64,000 nucleotides of DNA from Photobacterium sanguinicancri (GCF_024346675.1 NZ_AP024850.1:2604001-2668000), one strand, 5' to 3'. Shown: positions 1 to 9,379, numbered from the stretch's first letter. The notes: a model not told the origin generated them from the letters alone. Made by a program: numbers and translations.

Positions 1-805
1 TGAAAAACATGCGCCACTACTTGAACCTTGGCAACGTGAAATTGTGCGAATTGTGCGTAAAGTAAGCCAATACTTCTACCCGCAAAAACAAACCCAAGTC
101 ATGAATGAAGGCTGGGCGACGTTCTGGCATTACACGATTTTGAATCACCTTTATGACGAAGGTTTAGTGACCGACCGTTTCATCCTAGAGTTCTTACACA
201 GCCATACCAGTGTGGTTGCACAACCAGAATATAATAGCCCGTATTACAGTGGTATTAACCCGTATGCGTTAGGTTTTGCTATGTTCCAAGATATCCGTCG
301 GATCTGTGAAAATCCAACGGAAGAAGATAAGCACTGGTTCCCTGACATTGCAGGTAAAGATTGGTTAGATACGCTTCACTTTGCGATGGAAAACTTCAAA
401 GATGAAAGCTTTATCAGTCAGTTTTTATCACCGAAAGTGATGCGTGACTTTAAACTGTTTGCCGTGGATGACGATGACCGCCATAACTATGTGGAAGTCA
501 GTGCTATTCATAACGAGGAAGGCTATCGGATGATCCGAGAGAAGCTCTCTTCACAGTATAATTTAAGTAACAATGAGCCTAACCTTCAAGTATGGAATGT
601 CGCGCTTAACGGTGACCGTTCACTGACTTTACGCTACATACCACACAACAGAATTCCACTAGCCGAAAGTCACCCCGAAGTGCTGAAGCATATGTACCGT
701 CTATGGGGATTTGATATTACGTTAGAAGAAGAGTTGAGCGATGGACGAAGCCAAATTCTAGGGACATGCCCAGTGCGTAATACACAATTTGGTTCTGATA
801 TTTAA
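1..805 (+). CDS. SpoVR family protein (YcgB-like), C-terminal part only
   Basis: The gene runs in from outside the window: the frame is open from base 2 without a start, so 267 C-terminal residues are visible (the E. coli homologue YcgB has about 510). It shows the conserved stretch with VMNEGWATFWHY and GINPYALGFAMF typical of the SpoVR family. The family is named after a Bacillus spore cortex protein, but its biochemical role in gammaproteobacteria is not established; in E. coli ycgB is RpoS-dependent. Its place beside fadR and nhaB is as in E. coli, which supports the call. A strong hairpin terminator follows 35 bases after the stop. Confidence 0.9.
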   Translation, partial: EKHAPLLEPWQREIVRIVRKVSQYFYPQKQTQVMNEGWATFWHYTILNHLYDEGLVTDRFILEFLHSHTSVVAQPEYNSPYYSGINPYALGFAMFQDIRRICENPTEEDKHWFPDIAGKDWLDTLHFAMENFKDESFISQFLSPKVMRDFKLFAVDDDDRHNYVEVSAIHNEEGYRMIREKLSSQYNLSNNEPNLQVWNVALNGDRSLTLRYIPHNRIPLAESHPEVLKHMYRLWGFDITLEEELSDGRSQILGTCPVRNTQFGSDI

Positions 806-840
806 TTAAGTGATACAATTTATATACAGCACATAAAATT

Positions 841-884
841 AAAGCGTGATATATCAGTTACCACTGATTTATCACGCTTTTTTT
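841..884. terminator. Bidirectional rho-independent terminator between spoVR and fadR
   Basis: A 10-bp perfect outer stem (841-850 with 871-880), extended inward with one mismatch, has a 6-base loop and is followed by a run of T on the plus strand. The A-rich 5' arm also gives a U run on the minus strand, so it can end both convergent transcripts. Confidence 0.85.
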
Positions 885-967
885 GCTGAATAACAACAAT
901 TATTTATACGAAAAACCAATTACCTACACAGGGAAAGTATAAGAATATTAAGGGTTTTCGCTTGAAA

Positions 968-1819
968 TTATTGTTCTTCCTCATGCATGTAGCGGCCAAT
1001 CTCTTCACGGTTGTTATACCAAATAACACCGCTGTCTCGGCCGTATTTTTTGATTCTTTCCGCGACTAATTCATGCTGATGATTATCACAGATCGCTTTC
1101 AAATCACGGTAGAACTCAAGTGCAAGTTCACACGCTTCTTGGCTCATGAAGTAATAACCGCCTACGCGGGTATAAATCTTACGTAAGCCATTAATCGTTA
1201 ATACATATAGTGTATTACCCGACTTAGCTGCCATACCTTGGAATAAAAGGTAGTCGTAGTAGTTGAAAGCACGTGCACGACAAATCGCTTCGCACAGTTC
1301 AGGTTGATCTTTACCGTACTTATCTGTGATTTTCTTCACTTCACTCAACAACTGAATTTTTGCTTCGTTGTCTTCGATGTAGGCAGTAAAAGATTCAGCT
1401 GCTAGCAATGATTCACATGAGTGAATGATTGAATCAATTAGCTCACTTGATTCTTCGCTATTGCCTTTCACTGCATAACGCATGAAGACACTACTTATAT
1501 CGGTACGAGCTGAAAGCAAATCAGTTAGTACACGTTGTACATCTTGCCCGTCTAGCGTCACAAGTGTATCAAGAATACTTAAGCCCGATGTGTCCATAAA
1601 ATTATTTACACGGGTTGGTTTACCGTGTTGGATGGTTAACCAACCATCACGCGCTAGTCGTTGTAATACTTCTCGTAACGTGGTGCGCGTTACACCAATA
1701 AGTTCCGAAAGTTCACGTTCAGCAGGCAGGATTGAACCTTGAGGAAAGTGATTATTCCAGATACTTTCAATGATGTATTTCTCAGCAAATGTTGCTGGAC
1801 TATCAGCCTTTATAACCAT
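968..1819 (-). CDS. fadR: Fatty acid metabolism regulator FadR
   Basis: GntR-family repressor/activator that senses long-chain acyl-CoA, represses beta-oxidation genes and activates fabA/fabB. Residues 1-75 are a winged helix nearly identical to E. coli FadR (start MVIKADSPATFAEKYIIES, then ERELSELIGVTRTTLREVL). The C-terminal helical acyl-CoA domain keeps the GNTLYVLTINGLRKIYTR region. At 283 aa it is about 44 residues longer than E. coli FadR (239 aa); the extra block lies around residues 135-180. Vibrio FadR is known to carry such an insertion of about 40 residues, which enlarges the ligand-binding domain. It is divergent from nhaB, as in E. coli. Confidence 0.97.
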   Translation of the reverse strand: MVIKADSPATFAEKYIIESIWNNHFPQGSILPAERELSELIGVTRTTLREVLQRLARDGWLTIQHGKPTRVNNFMDTSGLSILDTLVTLDGQDVQRVLTDLLSARTDISSVFMRYAVKGNSEESSELIDSIIHSCESLLAAESFTAYIEDNEAKIQLLSEVKKITDKYGKDQPELCEAICRARAFNYYDYLLFQGMAAKSGNTLYVLTINGLRKIYTRVGGYYFMSQEACELALEFYRDLKAICDNHQHELVAERIKKYGRDSGVIWYNNREEIGRYMHEEEQ

Positions 1820-2340
1820 TTAATTCTTTTTCCAATCGCTTCTTGCTTATACTTATAAACTCATCATACCACCAGAAAAGGATATGACGAAATTTGCCAA
1901 AATGCTCAATCTTATTTTACTTTTAACACAAGCAAAAATTTGACGTAACGCAAATTATATTGAAAGCAATAAATGTAAATTGCAGGGCTGGAATTCTGGC
2001 ACATCAGAACTCCCGTTTTGGAATGAAATTGCAGTAAAATAAAGTTGTTCATCACACACAACTTGACTGATCCAGATCAAACTGTACAGTTAGCACCGAA
2101 AGAACTGGGAGCTGAATGGAAGCTGCTGCCTGCTTTAAGTTAAACACCATATATAATGATGTTTAGCTTAGAGGGTCTCACTAGAATATTTAACCACTCA
2201 TCAATGGTTGAGCCTTCTCTCTTGACTATAAAGGCATGACAGCTGCCAGATCATGTATACCTTTTAGGTTCTATCTATTTAACCTTGGTATCCTTCTGGG
2301 TATTTTTATTAGTTTGCGTTTATAACAAGAGACCTGATAC
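1820..2340. other. 521-base fadR/nhaB divergent intergenic region with three hairpins
   Basis: No credible ORF. It must hold the fadR and nhaB promoters. On the plus (nhaB) side three inverted repeats follow one another: 2136-2170 (13-bp arms with one mismatch and one G-U), 2192-2209 (5-bp arms AACCA/TGGTT) and 2257-2291 (ATACC/GGTAT outside, AGGTT/AACCT inside). None is followed by a clear U run, so they look like leader structure rather than terminators. I could not match them to a known riboswitch class. Confidence 0.5.
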
Positions 2341-3933
2341 ATGGCTATTTCGCTGGGAAACGCCTTCGTTAAGAATTTTTTAGGCAAAGCACCTGATTGG
2401 TATAAAGTTGCGATCATTTCGTTTCTAATCATCAACCCAATCGTATTTTTTGTAATCGACCCTTTTACTGCTGGCTGGTTACTCGTTATTGAGTTTATTT
2501 TCACGCTAGCAATGGCGTTGAAGTGTTACCCGCTACAACCCGGTGGTTTATTGGCGATAGAAGCTGTCGCCATTGGCATGACCAGCCCCGAACAAGTGAA
2601 ACATGAACTTGTGGCTAATATTGAAGTGTTATTACTCTTGGTCTTTATGGTCGCTGGTATTTACTTCATGAAGCAGCTCCTGCTTTTCATTTTCACCAAA
2701 ATACTGATCGGCATTCGTTCTAAAATCCTACTTTCACTGTCTTTTTGTATCATGGCGGCTTTTTTATCAGCCTTCCTTGATGCGCTGACCGTTATTGCCG
2801 TTGTCATCAGTGTTACCGTAGGCTTCTACAGCATTTATCACAAGGTTGCCTCGGGACAAGAGCCCCATGCGGCCCATGACCACACGACGGATAGTAACAT
2901 CCATGAAGTGAGCCGTGATGACTTAGAAAACTACCGCGCTTTCCTACGTAGCTTGCTAATGCATGCCGGTGTAGGTACGGCTCTGGGTGGCGTAATGACC
3001 ATGGTGGGTGAACCGCAAAACTTGATCATTGCTGACCAAGCAGGCTGGCTTTTCGGTGAATTTATTCTACGTATGGCCCCAGTAACTATTCCTGTGTTTT
3101 TCTGCGGTATGCTAACTTGTGTGTTAGTCGAAAAATTCCACCTTTGTGGTTACGGTGCCGCATTGCCTGAAAACGTTCGTAAGATTCTGGTTGATTTTGA
3201 TAACGAAGAACGTAAAAGCCGTACTAATCTAGATTACGCAAAACTGATTGTTCAAGCGATCATCGCGGTATGGTTAATCGTAGGCTTGGCAATGCACTTA
3301 GCCGCTGTGGGTTTAATCGGTTTAACCGTAATCATTTTCGCGACATCGTTTACTGGTATTACTGAAGAGCATGCGCTTGGTAAAGCCTTTGAAGAAGCAT
3401 TGCCGTTTACGGCGCTGTTGGCCGTGTTCTTCTCTGTCGTTGCCGTTATTATCGATCAGCAGCTATTCACGCCAATCATTACTTGGGTATTAAGCCTAGA
3501 AGGTAGTGCGCAGCTAACCATGTTCTATGTGGCCAATGGTCTACTGTCGATGGTGTCTGATAACGTATTTGTGGGTACGGTTTACATTAACGAAGTTAAA
3601 TCTGCACTACTTCATGGTGTAATCTCTCGCGACCAATTCGATATGCTAGCCGTGGCGATTAATACCGGTACTAACTTACCATCAGTCGCAACGCCAAATG
3701 GTCAAGCCGCTTTCTTATTTGTTCTAACGTCAGCACTTGCACCGTTAATTCGCCTATCTTACGGTCGTATGGTGTACATGGCACTGCCATACACTATCGT
3801 ACTAACTCTCGTCGGCTTAGCAGGGATTGAATTCATGCTAGTGCCAATGACGGAATGGTTCTACGATATGGGCTGGTTAGTTCACAACACAGCTGAAGCC
3901 GTATCAACAATTGCACCGGCTGCTGGACATTAA
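2341..3933 (+). CDS. nhaB: Na+/H+ antiporter NhaB
   Basis: Inner-membrane electrogenic antiporter that exports Na+ in exchange for protons, central to sodium and pH homeostasis in marine bacteria. The 530 aa (E. coli NhaB 513) form about a dozen hydrophobic segments. Family-typical stretches include the start [20 protein letters not shown], the [18 protein letters not shown] motif around residue 220 and the [20 protein letters not shown] stretch near residue 440. A His/Asp-rich cytoplasmic loop (about 175-195, [10 protein letters not shown]) is a plausible regulatory spot, but this is inference. SD-like AAGAGA precedes the ATG. It is divergent from fadR. Confidence 0.96.
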   Translation: MAISLGNAFVKNFLGKAPDWYKVAIISFLIINPIVFFVIDPFTAGWLLVIEFIFTLAMALKCYPLQPGGLLAIEAVAIGMTSPEQVKHELVANIEVLLLLVFMVAGIYFMKQLLLFIFTKILIGIRSKILLSLSFCIMAAFLSAFLDALTVIAVVISVTVGFYSIYHKVASGQEPHAAHDHTTDSNIHEVSRDDLENYRAFLRSLLMHAGVGTALGGVMTMVGEPQNLIIADQAGWLFGEFILRMAPVTIPVFFCGMLTCVLVEKFHLCGYGAALPENVRKILVDFDNEERKSRTNLDYAKLIVQAIIAVWLIVGLAMHLAAVGLIGLTVIIFATSFTGITEEHALGKAFEEALPFTALLAVFFSVVAVIIDQQLFTPIITWVLSLEGSAQLTMFYVANGLLSMVSDNVFVGTVYINEVKSALLHGVISRDQFDMLAVAINTGTNLPSVATPNGQAAFLFVLTSALAPLIRLSYGRMVYMALPYTIVLTLVGLAGIEFMLVPMTEWFYDMGWLVHNTAEAVSTIAPAAGH

Positions 3934-3967
3934 TTGAATTTTACGTCACTTTAATGGTCTGACTACC

Positions 3968-3997
3968 AACAAAGCCCTGATTTGTCAGGGCTTTGTT
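3968..3997 (+). terminator. Terminator hairpin after nhaB
   Basis: A perfect 13-bp inverted repeat (AACAAAGCCCTGA and its complement) with a 4-base loop TTTG lies 35 bases after the stop. The following bases are T/A-rich rather than a pure T run. Confidence 0.8.
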
Positions 3998-4075
3998 ATA
4001 TTATATTTATCCAACTGACCTATACGCCAATGCGTTTATTACGCTGGCATATGAACTAATTGAAGAGACGATTCA

Positions 4076-4600
4076 ATGCAATTTTTATATTCATTCTCTA
4101 AACGTCGCTCATCGTGGCTATTACTGCTGGCATTTATAGTCTTTTTTGAAGGAAGTGCGCTTTTCTTTCAGCACGGAATGAAGCTACCGCCATGTGTAAT
4201 GTGTATCTACGAACGTGTCGCTATGTTTGGTATAGCTATTGCGGCATTGATTGGTTTAACTGCCCCTCATAACCCAATTGTGCGTTGGTTGGGCTTAGCG
4301 GGCTGGGGCTATAGTGCTTATGAAGGTCTTATGCTGTCGATCAAGCATGTCGATTATCAACTAAACCCATCGCCATTCAACACTTGTGATCTTTTCGTCC
4401 AGTTCCCAAGCTGGGCACCATTAAACCAATGGATACCTGGTGTATTTGAAGCTTACGGTGACTGTGGAAAAGTCGTGTGGATGTTCATGGGCCAAACGAT
4501 GCCGCAATGGTTAGTTATTATCTTTGCGGCAAACTTAGTCGCACTTGCGATTATCGTTATCGCACAGCTTGTTGGTTTCAAAGCAAAAAAAGAAGCATAA
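4076..4600 (+). CDS. dsbB: Disulfide bond formation protein DsbB
   Basis: Inner-membrane quinone reductase that re-oxidises periplasmic DsbA and passes electrons to ubiquinone or menaquinone. The 174 aa contain four membrane segments. The redox pairs are visible: C40-V-M-C43 in the first periplasmic loop, and C104 and C130 in the second, matching the E. coli 41/44 and 104/130 pairs. The Arg after the first pair (YERV) is also kept. It lies downstream of nhaB as in E. coli, but a terminator separates the two, so it has its own promoter. The nearby men operon supplies its anaerobic electron acceptor. Confidence 0.96.
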   Translation: MQFLYSFSKRRSSWLLLLAFIVFFEGSALFFQHGMKLPPCVMCIYERVAMFGIAIAALIGLTAPHNPIVRWLGLAGWGYSAYEGLMLSIKHVDYQLNPSPFNTCDLFVQFPSWAPLNQWIPGVFEAYGDCGKVVWMFMGQTMPQWLVIIFAANLVALAIIVIAQLVGFKAKKEA

Positions 4601-4642
4601 CCACCTGTGACAAACTCTGCGGTAATAAACCACTAAAAATCA

Positions 4643-4674
4643 AAAAGGCGTTCACTGTGAAGTGAACGCCTTTT
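4643..4674. terminator. Bidirectional terminator between dsbB and the Nudix gene
   Basis: 14-bp perfect stem AAAAGGCGTTCACT with a 4-base loop. It starts with A residues and ends with T residues, so it can act on both convergent transcripts. Confidence 0.88.
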
Positions 4675-4689
4675 CATTACATGAGGCTA

Positions 4690-5094
4690 TTATGCTTGCG
4701 CGATCAGAGCATCAACAATAGGGTAATCAGCTGGGCATAAGGTGTAATCTTTGATATGTGATTTCGCCACCCATACCATGGCTTGATGGCTATAAAGTAC
4801 ACACTCTCCCGACAACCAGTGACTGATGTAGCCTTTTAACTCAATGATCTTATCACCATAGTCAAATACGCTATCAGCCAGCCAAGTGCCAGTTTGAGTT
4901 TGAATCGCCAACTCTTCAGTAAGCTCACGCTCAAGTGCTTGCTCTGGTGTTTCATTATGTTCCACTTTACCGCCTGGAAACTCCCACAGCCCGCCTTGGC
5001 TCGCACTATCAAACCGTTGTGCTAATAAATACAGCCCATCTTTTTCTATTACACCTGCTACCACGGTGATACATGGCTTTTCATTCGTCGCCAT
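4690..5094 (-). CDS. Nudix hydrolase, NudG/MutT type
   Basis: Nucleotide pyrophosphohydrolase of 134 aa. The complete Nudix box is visible: G42, E48, R56-E57 and E60-E61 within the pattern GX5EX7REUXEEXGU, which binds the catalytic Mg2+. Overall similarity (LLAQR, GLWEFPGGKVE, HQAMVW, L-C-PADYP near the end) is closer to E. coli NudG, a (5-methyl/5-hydroxy)dCTP and CTP pyrophosphohydrolase, than to MutT, which has a different C-terminus. The substrate remains uncertain. Start is 6 bases after the stop of the upstream YecA-like gene, so the two are co-transcribed. Confidence 0.85.
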   Translation of the reverse strand: MATNEKPCITVVAGVIEKDGLYLLAQRFDSASQGGLWEFPGGKVEHNETPEQALERELTEELAIQTQTGTWLADSVFDYGDKIIELKGYISHWLSGECVLYSHQAMVWVAKSHIKDYTLCPADYPIVDALIAQA

Positions 5095-5100
5095 AACAAA

Positions 5101-5745
5101 TTACTTACCGCAGCACTGCTTGAATTTCTTACCACTGCCACACAGACAAGGATCATTACGGCCGATATTCTTATATGGGTTGACGGCAACAGCGCCAGTC
5201 CCAATTTGCAGTTCATCAGCAGCCATCACAACTTCTGTTAGCATGATTTCAAGTTGCGGATATAAAGCCGAAGGTGCAGGCATATTATTAATACCAGCCG
5301 CTTCCATCTGTGCCAGCGTCTCTTCTTCATTCATCGCTAACATCAACGTTGTGATCAACGCCGACAACATGTTCATTGTACCGCCAGCTAACGTCTGCTC
5401 AGACCATGCAGGTTCAATATGTGGCCATACGGATAGAAAGCCCTCAGCAAAATGCGCCAAGCTTTCGCTTACCCCCTCCGCTTCGCTCCAGCAAACTTCA
5501 GCAGGTAAGTCATACTCTCCGGCTTTAATATGACGGTATTGCAGCTCAAAATGGTTTAACACCGCCACTTTGTGCTCATCAGACATAGCAACGCCAAGAT
5601 CCGCTGTATCACCTTCTAGCAGAACAGGAAGCCACACCTCTGGCTCCAAAGGCTTAGGGTTTGCATTCGCGGCTAATAGTGCGCCTTCAATAAATGCTGC
5701 AGGCATGCCTTCCCAATCAGTAGGAAGCGTCATTAATGTCATCAT
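5101..5745 (-). CDS. YecA/UPF0149 family protein with C-terminal SEC-C zinc motif
   Basis: A 214-aa protein with an N-terminal all-helical UPF0149 (YgfB/YecA) domain over about residues 1-180. A C-terminal SEC-C metal-binding motif follows (GRNDPCLCGSGKKFKQCCGK): C-x-C-x8-CC, like the SecA tail that binds zinc and the ribosome or SecB. The layout equals E. coli YecA (221 aa), which has been reported to interact with ribosomes and SecB through this motif. The exact job is not settled. It is the first gene of a two-gene unit with the Nudix hydrolase, and the region 5746-5946 upstream must hold promoters for this gene and the divergent SDR. Confidence 0.85.
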   Translation of the reverse strand: MMTLMTLPTDWEGMPAAFIEGALLAANANPKPLEPEVWLPVLLEGDTADLGVAMSDEHKVAVLNHFELQYRHIKAGEYDLPAEVCWSEAEGVSESLAHFAEGFLSVWPHIEPAWSEQTLAGGTMNMLSALITTLMLAMNEEETLAQMEAAGINNMPAPSALYPQLEIMLTEVVMAADELQIGTGAVAVNPYKNIGRNDPCLCGSGKKFKQCCGK

Positions 5746-5946
5746 GGAGTAATCCGATTAATCAAACTGTAGTTTAACGCGGATTATACAGCACTCATCA
5801 TTCGCTGCCAGTTACCTAAAAGCGAAACGACTTTTAAGATAGGTCAATAAAATTGAATCTTTTTATGTAAAAGTGTTGAAACAAAACATAATTAGAGGCA
5901 AAACTACGCATTAGTAAATATGCTGACAAGGTAAAGGACACGAATA

Positions 5947-6615
5947 ATGCAGGGAAAAGTGCACGCAGTGATTGCAGGAGCCAGTGGTTTAGTTGGTGAT
6001 GAATTACTTCATCAGTTACTGGCGCATGATGACATTGCCACCGTATATTCAATTGCTCGTAGAGAGTTACCGTTCCGTAGTAAAAAGCTAGTGCAAGTCA
6101 TCCACCCTGAATTGCGAGTGACCGAATGGGAAGCGTCAGCCCCCACTCCTCAAATCGGTTTTATTTGTTTAGGTACCACCCGAAAACTGGCAGGATCTAA
6201 CGCTGCCTTAAAAGCCGTTGACTTTCAATTAGTCAAAGACGTGGCCTCTACCATGAAGATGCTTGGGGTAAACCATATCATTGTTGTCTCAAGCTTATTT
6301 GCCCATCCTTTGTCACCTTCCCATTACTTACGTTGCAAAGGCAAGATGGAACGTGCAGTCAAAAGTATGGGGTTTGAACATTGCACCTTTGTTCGCCCTG
6401 GCCCATTGAAAGGCGAACGCTCTAAACCTCGTAAAGATGAGGCTTTTATTCAAGGGCTTTTCGATACTCTTCACCCTTTAATGGCAGGCCCTTTCGCGAA
6501 CCTCACCCCTATTCCTGCGGATCAAGTCGCAAAGATCATGCTGACCCATGCGCTCAATCCCGCAAATGAATCATCACCAACCACCATAGTTGCTGGAAAA
6601 GATCTCTTCGCCTAG
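5947..6615 (+). CDS. Atypical short-chain dehydrogenase/epimerase-like NAD(P)-binding protein
   Basis: A 222-aa Rossmann-fold protein with the nucleotide-binding motif GASGLVG at residues 11-17, a conserved CLGTTRKLAGS stretch and a VVSS segment before the Y-x3-K-like YLRCKGKME. The layout resembles the atypical SDR group that includes human TIP30/HTATIP2 and yeast Fmp52. Substrate and role are unknown. SD AAAGGA stands 11 bases before the ATG. It lies upstream of dusC in the same direction with a 64-base gap, so co-transcription is possible. Confidence 0.75.
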   Translation: MQGKVHAVIAGASGLVGDELLHQLLAHDDIATVYSIARRELPFRSKKLVQVIHPELRVTEWEASAPTPQIGFICLGTTRKLAGSNAALKAVDFQLVKDVASTMKMLGVNHIIVVSSLFAHPLSPSHYLRCKGKMERAVKSMGFEHCTFVRPGPLKGERSKPRKDEAFIQGLFDTLHPLMAGPFANLTPIPADQVAKIMLTHALNPANESSPTTIVAGKDLFA

Positions 6616-6679
6616 ATGACATTGCTCGCATTCCCCACTACAATCACGCCCCTTCAATAGGTGGGATGAAAAAATAGTC

Positions 6680-7627
6680 ATGCGAGTAATATTAGGGCCG
6701 ATGGAAGGCGTCTTGGATCATTTGATGCGCGAGATGCTTACCGAAATCAACGATTATGATTTATGCGTGACAGAGTTCATTCGCATAGTCGACCAGTTAT
6801 TACCTAATAGTGTCTACCACCGCTTTTGCCCTGAACTGCGCCAAGGTGGTAAAACGCAAGCTGGAACGCCAGTTCGTATTCAGTTACTTGGCCAAGACCC
6901 ACATTGGATGGCAGAGAACGCCTATCGCGCCCATCAGTTAGGGTCTGCTGGCGTAGACATCAATTTCGGTTGCCCTGCAAAATCGGTGAATAAAAGCCGT
7001 GGTGGTGCTGTACTGCTGAAAGATCCAGAACAAATTTATCAAATCGTAAAATCAGTACGTGAAGCCGTTCACCCAACAAAGCCTGTGACAGCGAAAGTAC
7101 GCTTGGGTTGGGATGATCCTAACCACTGCTTTGAAATTGCCGATGCTGTTCAACAAGCAGGTGCAGATGAAATTGCCATTCACGCACGAACTAAAATCGA
7201 TGGTTACAAAGCAGACACAATCAAGTGGGATTATATTGGGCAGCTACGCCAACGCTTACGCATGCCGATTATCGCCAATGGTGAAGTGTGGAATTACCAA
7301 GATGGGCAACGCTGCATAGAAGCAACCCAAACCGATGCGTTAATGGTTTGCCGTGGTGCCCTAAACCTGCCTAACTTATGTAATGTCGTTAAACATAATC
7401 ATGCACATATGCCATGGCCTGATGTTTTAGCACTACTACTCAAATATTCAGAGTATGAGATCAAGGGCGACAAAGGGCTATATTATCCGAACCGTGTCAA
7501 ACAATGGTTCGCTTACCTACGCCACGAATACCCACAAGCTAAAGAGCTGTTCGTTGATATTCGTAGCCTGAATAAAACAGCGCCGATTATCGAGATCTTA
7601 CAACGAGCACATGATAGCGAACAGTAA
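6680..7627 (+). CDS. dusC: tRNA-dihydrouridine(16) synthase DusC
   Basis: FMN- and NADPH-dependent enzyme that reduces U16 in the D-loop of tRNAs. The 315 aa align end to end with E. coli DusC: start [20 protein letters not shown], then [12 protein letters not shown], and the catalytic cysteine C98 in [15 protein letters not shown]. The TIM-barrel phosphate-binding segments ([16 protein letters not shown]) and the C-terminal helical tRNA-binding domain are complete. The DusC-type sequence distinguishes it from DusA and DusB. Confidence 0.95.
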   Translation: MRVILGPMEGVLDHLMREMLTEINDYDLCVTEFIRIVDQLLPNSVYHRFCPELRQGGKTQAGTPVRIQLLGQDPHWMAENAYRAHQLGSAGVDINFGCPAKSVNKSRGGAVLLKDPEQIYQIVKSVREAVHPTKPVTAKVRLGWDDPNHCFEIADAVQQAGADEIAIHARTKIDGYKADTIKWDYIGQLRQRLRMPIIANGEVWNYQDGQRCIEATQTDALMVCRGALNLPNLCNVVKHNHAHMPWPDVLALLLKYSEYEIKGDKGLYYPNRVKQWFAYLRHEYPQAKELFVDIRSLNKTAPIIEILQRAHDSEQ

Positions 7628-7632
7628 TCAGA

Positions 7633-7809
7633 CTAATCATCTGGATAGTTAGAGTGAAGCGTCTCAAGGTTAAATCCAGCACCTTGATTATCCAGAAAGT
7701 GTTCGCAATTATACCTATAGCTATAATCGTCCCATAAGATATGGTCTAAGCTCTCGGTCTCATTAAGATTTGACGGCTTGGTGCGAATAGCTGTTTTGGT
7801 TTCGTTCAT
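7633..7809 (-). CDS. Small protein of unknown function (58 aa)
   Basis: Short acidic/polar ORF beginning MNETKTAIRTKPS and ending LETLHSNYPDD, rich in aromatic residues in its middle (HILWDDYSYRYNCEHF). The longest reading starts at 7815, but the ATG at 7809 has the better ribosome site: CAGGCAGG sits 7 bases upstream. It converges on dusC, with only 5 bases between the stops. I recognise no family. The SD and the protein-like composition favour a real gene; comparison with other Photobacterium genomes would decide. Confidence 0.5.
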   Translation of the reverse strand: MNETKTAIRTKPSNLNETESLDHILWDDYSYRYNCEHFLDNQGAGFNLETLHSNYPDD

Positions 7810-7900
7810 AATCATACCTGCCTGTAATGACGATGAAGGTGCTTCTATTATTTATAGACCAAAATGGTTTATATAAATATTGAAGTAACCGTACAGATCT

Positions 7901-7927
7901 AAAAAACCCAGCATCAAGCTGGGTTTT
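7901..7927 (-). terminator. Terminator after ycgN
   Basis: 10-bp stem AAAACCCAGC with a 5-base loop. On the minus strand it ends in six U, 21 bases beyond the ycgN stop. Confidence 0.85.
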
Positions 7928-7947
7928 AGTCTTTAGCCAAGGCTAAA

Positions 7948-8382
7948 CTAACGATTAGGATGGTTTAAGATGTGGTCTTCCCAATCAATTACATCGATCT
8001 CATAAACCACTTGATCGCGAACTGATTCACGTGCTTTATGCATTGCATCTTTAGAACCTGTGATCAGTGGGTGCCATTCCGGCAGAGGCTTACCTTCCGC
8101 TAACATGCGATAAGCACAGGTTTCAGGTAACCAGACAAATTCATCAATGCGATCACGTGTCAGCTTTAAGCACTCTTCACCGGATTCAAAACGGTTTGGA
8201 TAGTCTTTACATGAACACGTTTTATCATCAAGCAAGCTACAAGCTACATTGGTGTAATAAATCTCATCGGTAGCATCGTCGATAAGCTTATGTAAACAGC
8301 ATTTTCCGCAGCCGTCACACAGCGATTCCCACTCATCGTCTGTCATATCACGTAAATCTTTTTGCTGCCAAAACTGCGTCAT
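7948..8382 (-). CDS. ycgN: UPF0260 family cysteine-cluster protein YcgN
   Basis: 144-aa protein close to E. coli YcgN. It has the cysteine cluster [11 protein letters not shown] (residues 22-32), followed by [12 protein letters not shown] and ETCAYR, and the conserved W-HPL-TGSK. It belongs to the YkgJ-type (CxxCxxCC) zinc/iron-chelating superfamily; the function is unknown. A longer reading from 8463 exists, but the ATG at 8382 is preceded by AAGGTGGTGAG, fits the E. coli length (about 150 aa) and is the likely start. Confidence 0.9.
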   Translation of the reverse strand: MTQFWQQKDLRDMTDDEWESLCDGCGKCCLHKLIDDATDEIYYTNVACSLLDDKTCSCKDYPNRFESGEECLKLTRDRIDEFVWLPETCAYRMLAEGKPLPEWHPLITGSKDAMHKARESVRDQVVYEIDVIDWEDHILNHPNR

Positions 8383-8629
8383 ACTCACCACCTTTATCTT
8401 GTGACTCCCCGCTCGATCAAGCAAAGAAGGCGGTGTTATAGCGAGCCACAGCACAAAGTGCAAGCTTTAGCCGCCGGCAAGATAACAATTCACTATGGAA
8501 TAATAATCACTCTTATCTAATCAGTAAATATACGGCTTTTTTTGACCGTTTATAACAAGAGTGATAACGTTCGCGTCCATTTTGAGCTGTGTGCTCATAC
8601 GAACCACATGTAAGAGTATAGGTAGAGTT

Positions 8630-8878
8630 ATGGAATGTCGTTTAGGCTGCGGAGCATGCTGTATCGCCCCTAGCATTTCGTCCCCCATACCAGGAATGCC
8701 AAATGGTAAGCCTGCGGGAACACGCTGTGTACAGTTAAATGAAGAGAATTTATGTAAGCTCTTTGGGAAACCAGAACGCCCTAAAGTGTGTCATCACTTT
8801 AAAGCGTGTCCTGATCTTTGTGGTACAACTAACCAGCAAGCATTGGATAATATTACAGAGCTAGAAAGCATAACCTGA
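8630..8878 (+). CDS. yeiW: YkgJ-type zinc/iron-chelating cluster protein, YeiW-like
   Basis: 82-aa protein starting MECRLGCGACCIAPSISSPI, with PGMPNGKPAGTRCVQL following. This matches the E. coli YeiW/UPF0153 pattern as I recall it. Eight cysteines in the C-x3-C-x2-CC and later C-x-C-type arrangement suggest metal binding; the function is unknown. A longer reading from 8561 has no supporting SD, whereas GGTAGAG precedes the ATG at 8630. It is the second small Cys-cluster protein within 300 bases of ycgN, on the opposite strand (divergent). Confidence 0.85.
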   Translation: MECRLGCGACCIAPSISSPIPGMPNGKPAGTRCVQLNEENLCKLFGKPERPKVCHHFKACPDLCGTTNQQALDNITELESIT

Positions 8879-8949
8879 GTCTCGCTAGCGTATCACGACG
8901 CTCACTCAGTAGTCAGAGTAACAATGCTTGCTGGGTTATGAAACGTCGC

Positions 8950-9195
8950 TTACGACGCCATTTTCCCCGTTAAAATGCGTAGTGCTGATTTTGCATGCTC
9001 TACCGCCTGATGGCCTGAGAATGTTAGGTAACCACCATCTTCTTGAGTAACTAATCCTTTTGCGTATAGACGCTTCGCTGCATCAACCAACTCAGGCGTA
9101 GCATCTGTACGTACTTTGATCCCTTCTAAATCACTATGCATCGGAAATTTAACTAACAGGTTTAGTTCAGCGACAAGTTCATTGTTGTATGGCAT
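8950..9195 (-). CDS. TIGR02647 family small DNA-binding-like protein
   Basis: 81 aa, conserved in marine gammaproteobacteria under the family TIGR02647. The sequence has a winged-helix-like order: ELVAELNLLVKF helix, TPELVDAAKRLYAKGLVTQEDGGYLTFSG (helix then wing), and HQAVEHAKSALRIL. This is like the C-terminal half of small regulators, but no target is known. SD GAGGT lies 4 bases before the ATG. It converges on the yeiW-like gene. Confidence 0.7.
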   Translation of the reverse strand: MPYNNELVAELNLLVKFPMHSDLEGIKVRTDATPELVDAAKRLYAKGLVTQEDGGYLTFSGHQAVEHAKSALRILTGKMAS

Positions 9196-9324
9196 AGGTA
9201 CCTCATTATCTATATTTAGTGCTGCATTAATACTAGCGGCTAGCCATAATAAAAATAGGTGATGAGATCATATCTCTGCCACTCTATATCGCGAATAAAG
9301 CGACATAGCTCAAAGATCGCAAAA

Positions 9325-9352
9325 TGAAAAAAAACCGCCCTAAAAGAGCGGT
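9325..9352 (-). terminator. Terminator after the Tim44-like gene
   Basis: Stem ACCGCCC/GAGCGGT (7 bp, one mismatch) with loop TAAAA. On the minus strand it is followed by eight U, 28 bases after the stop at 9380. Confidence 0.8.
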
Positions 9353-9379
9353 CTTAATATTGAATGTTTTTTCAACAGT

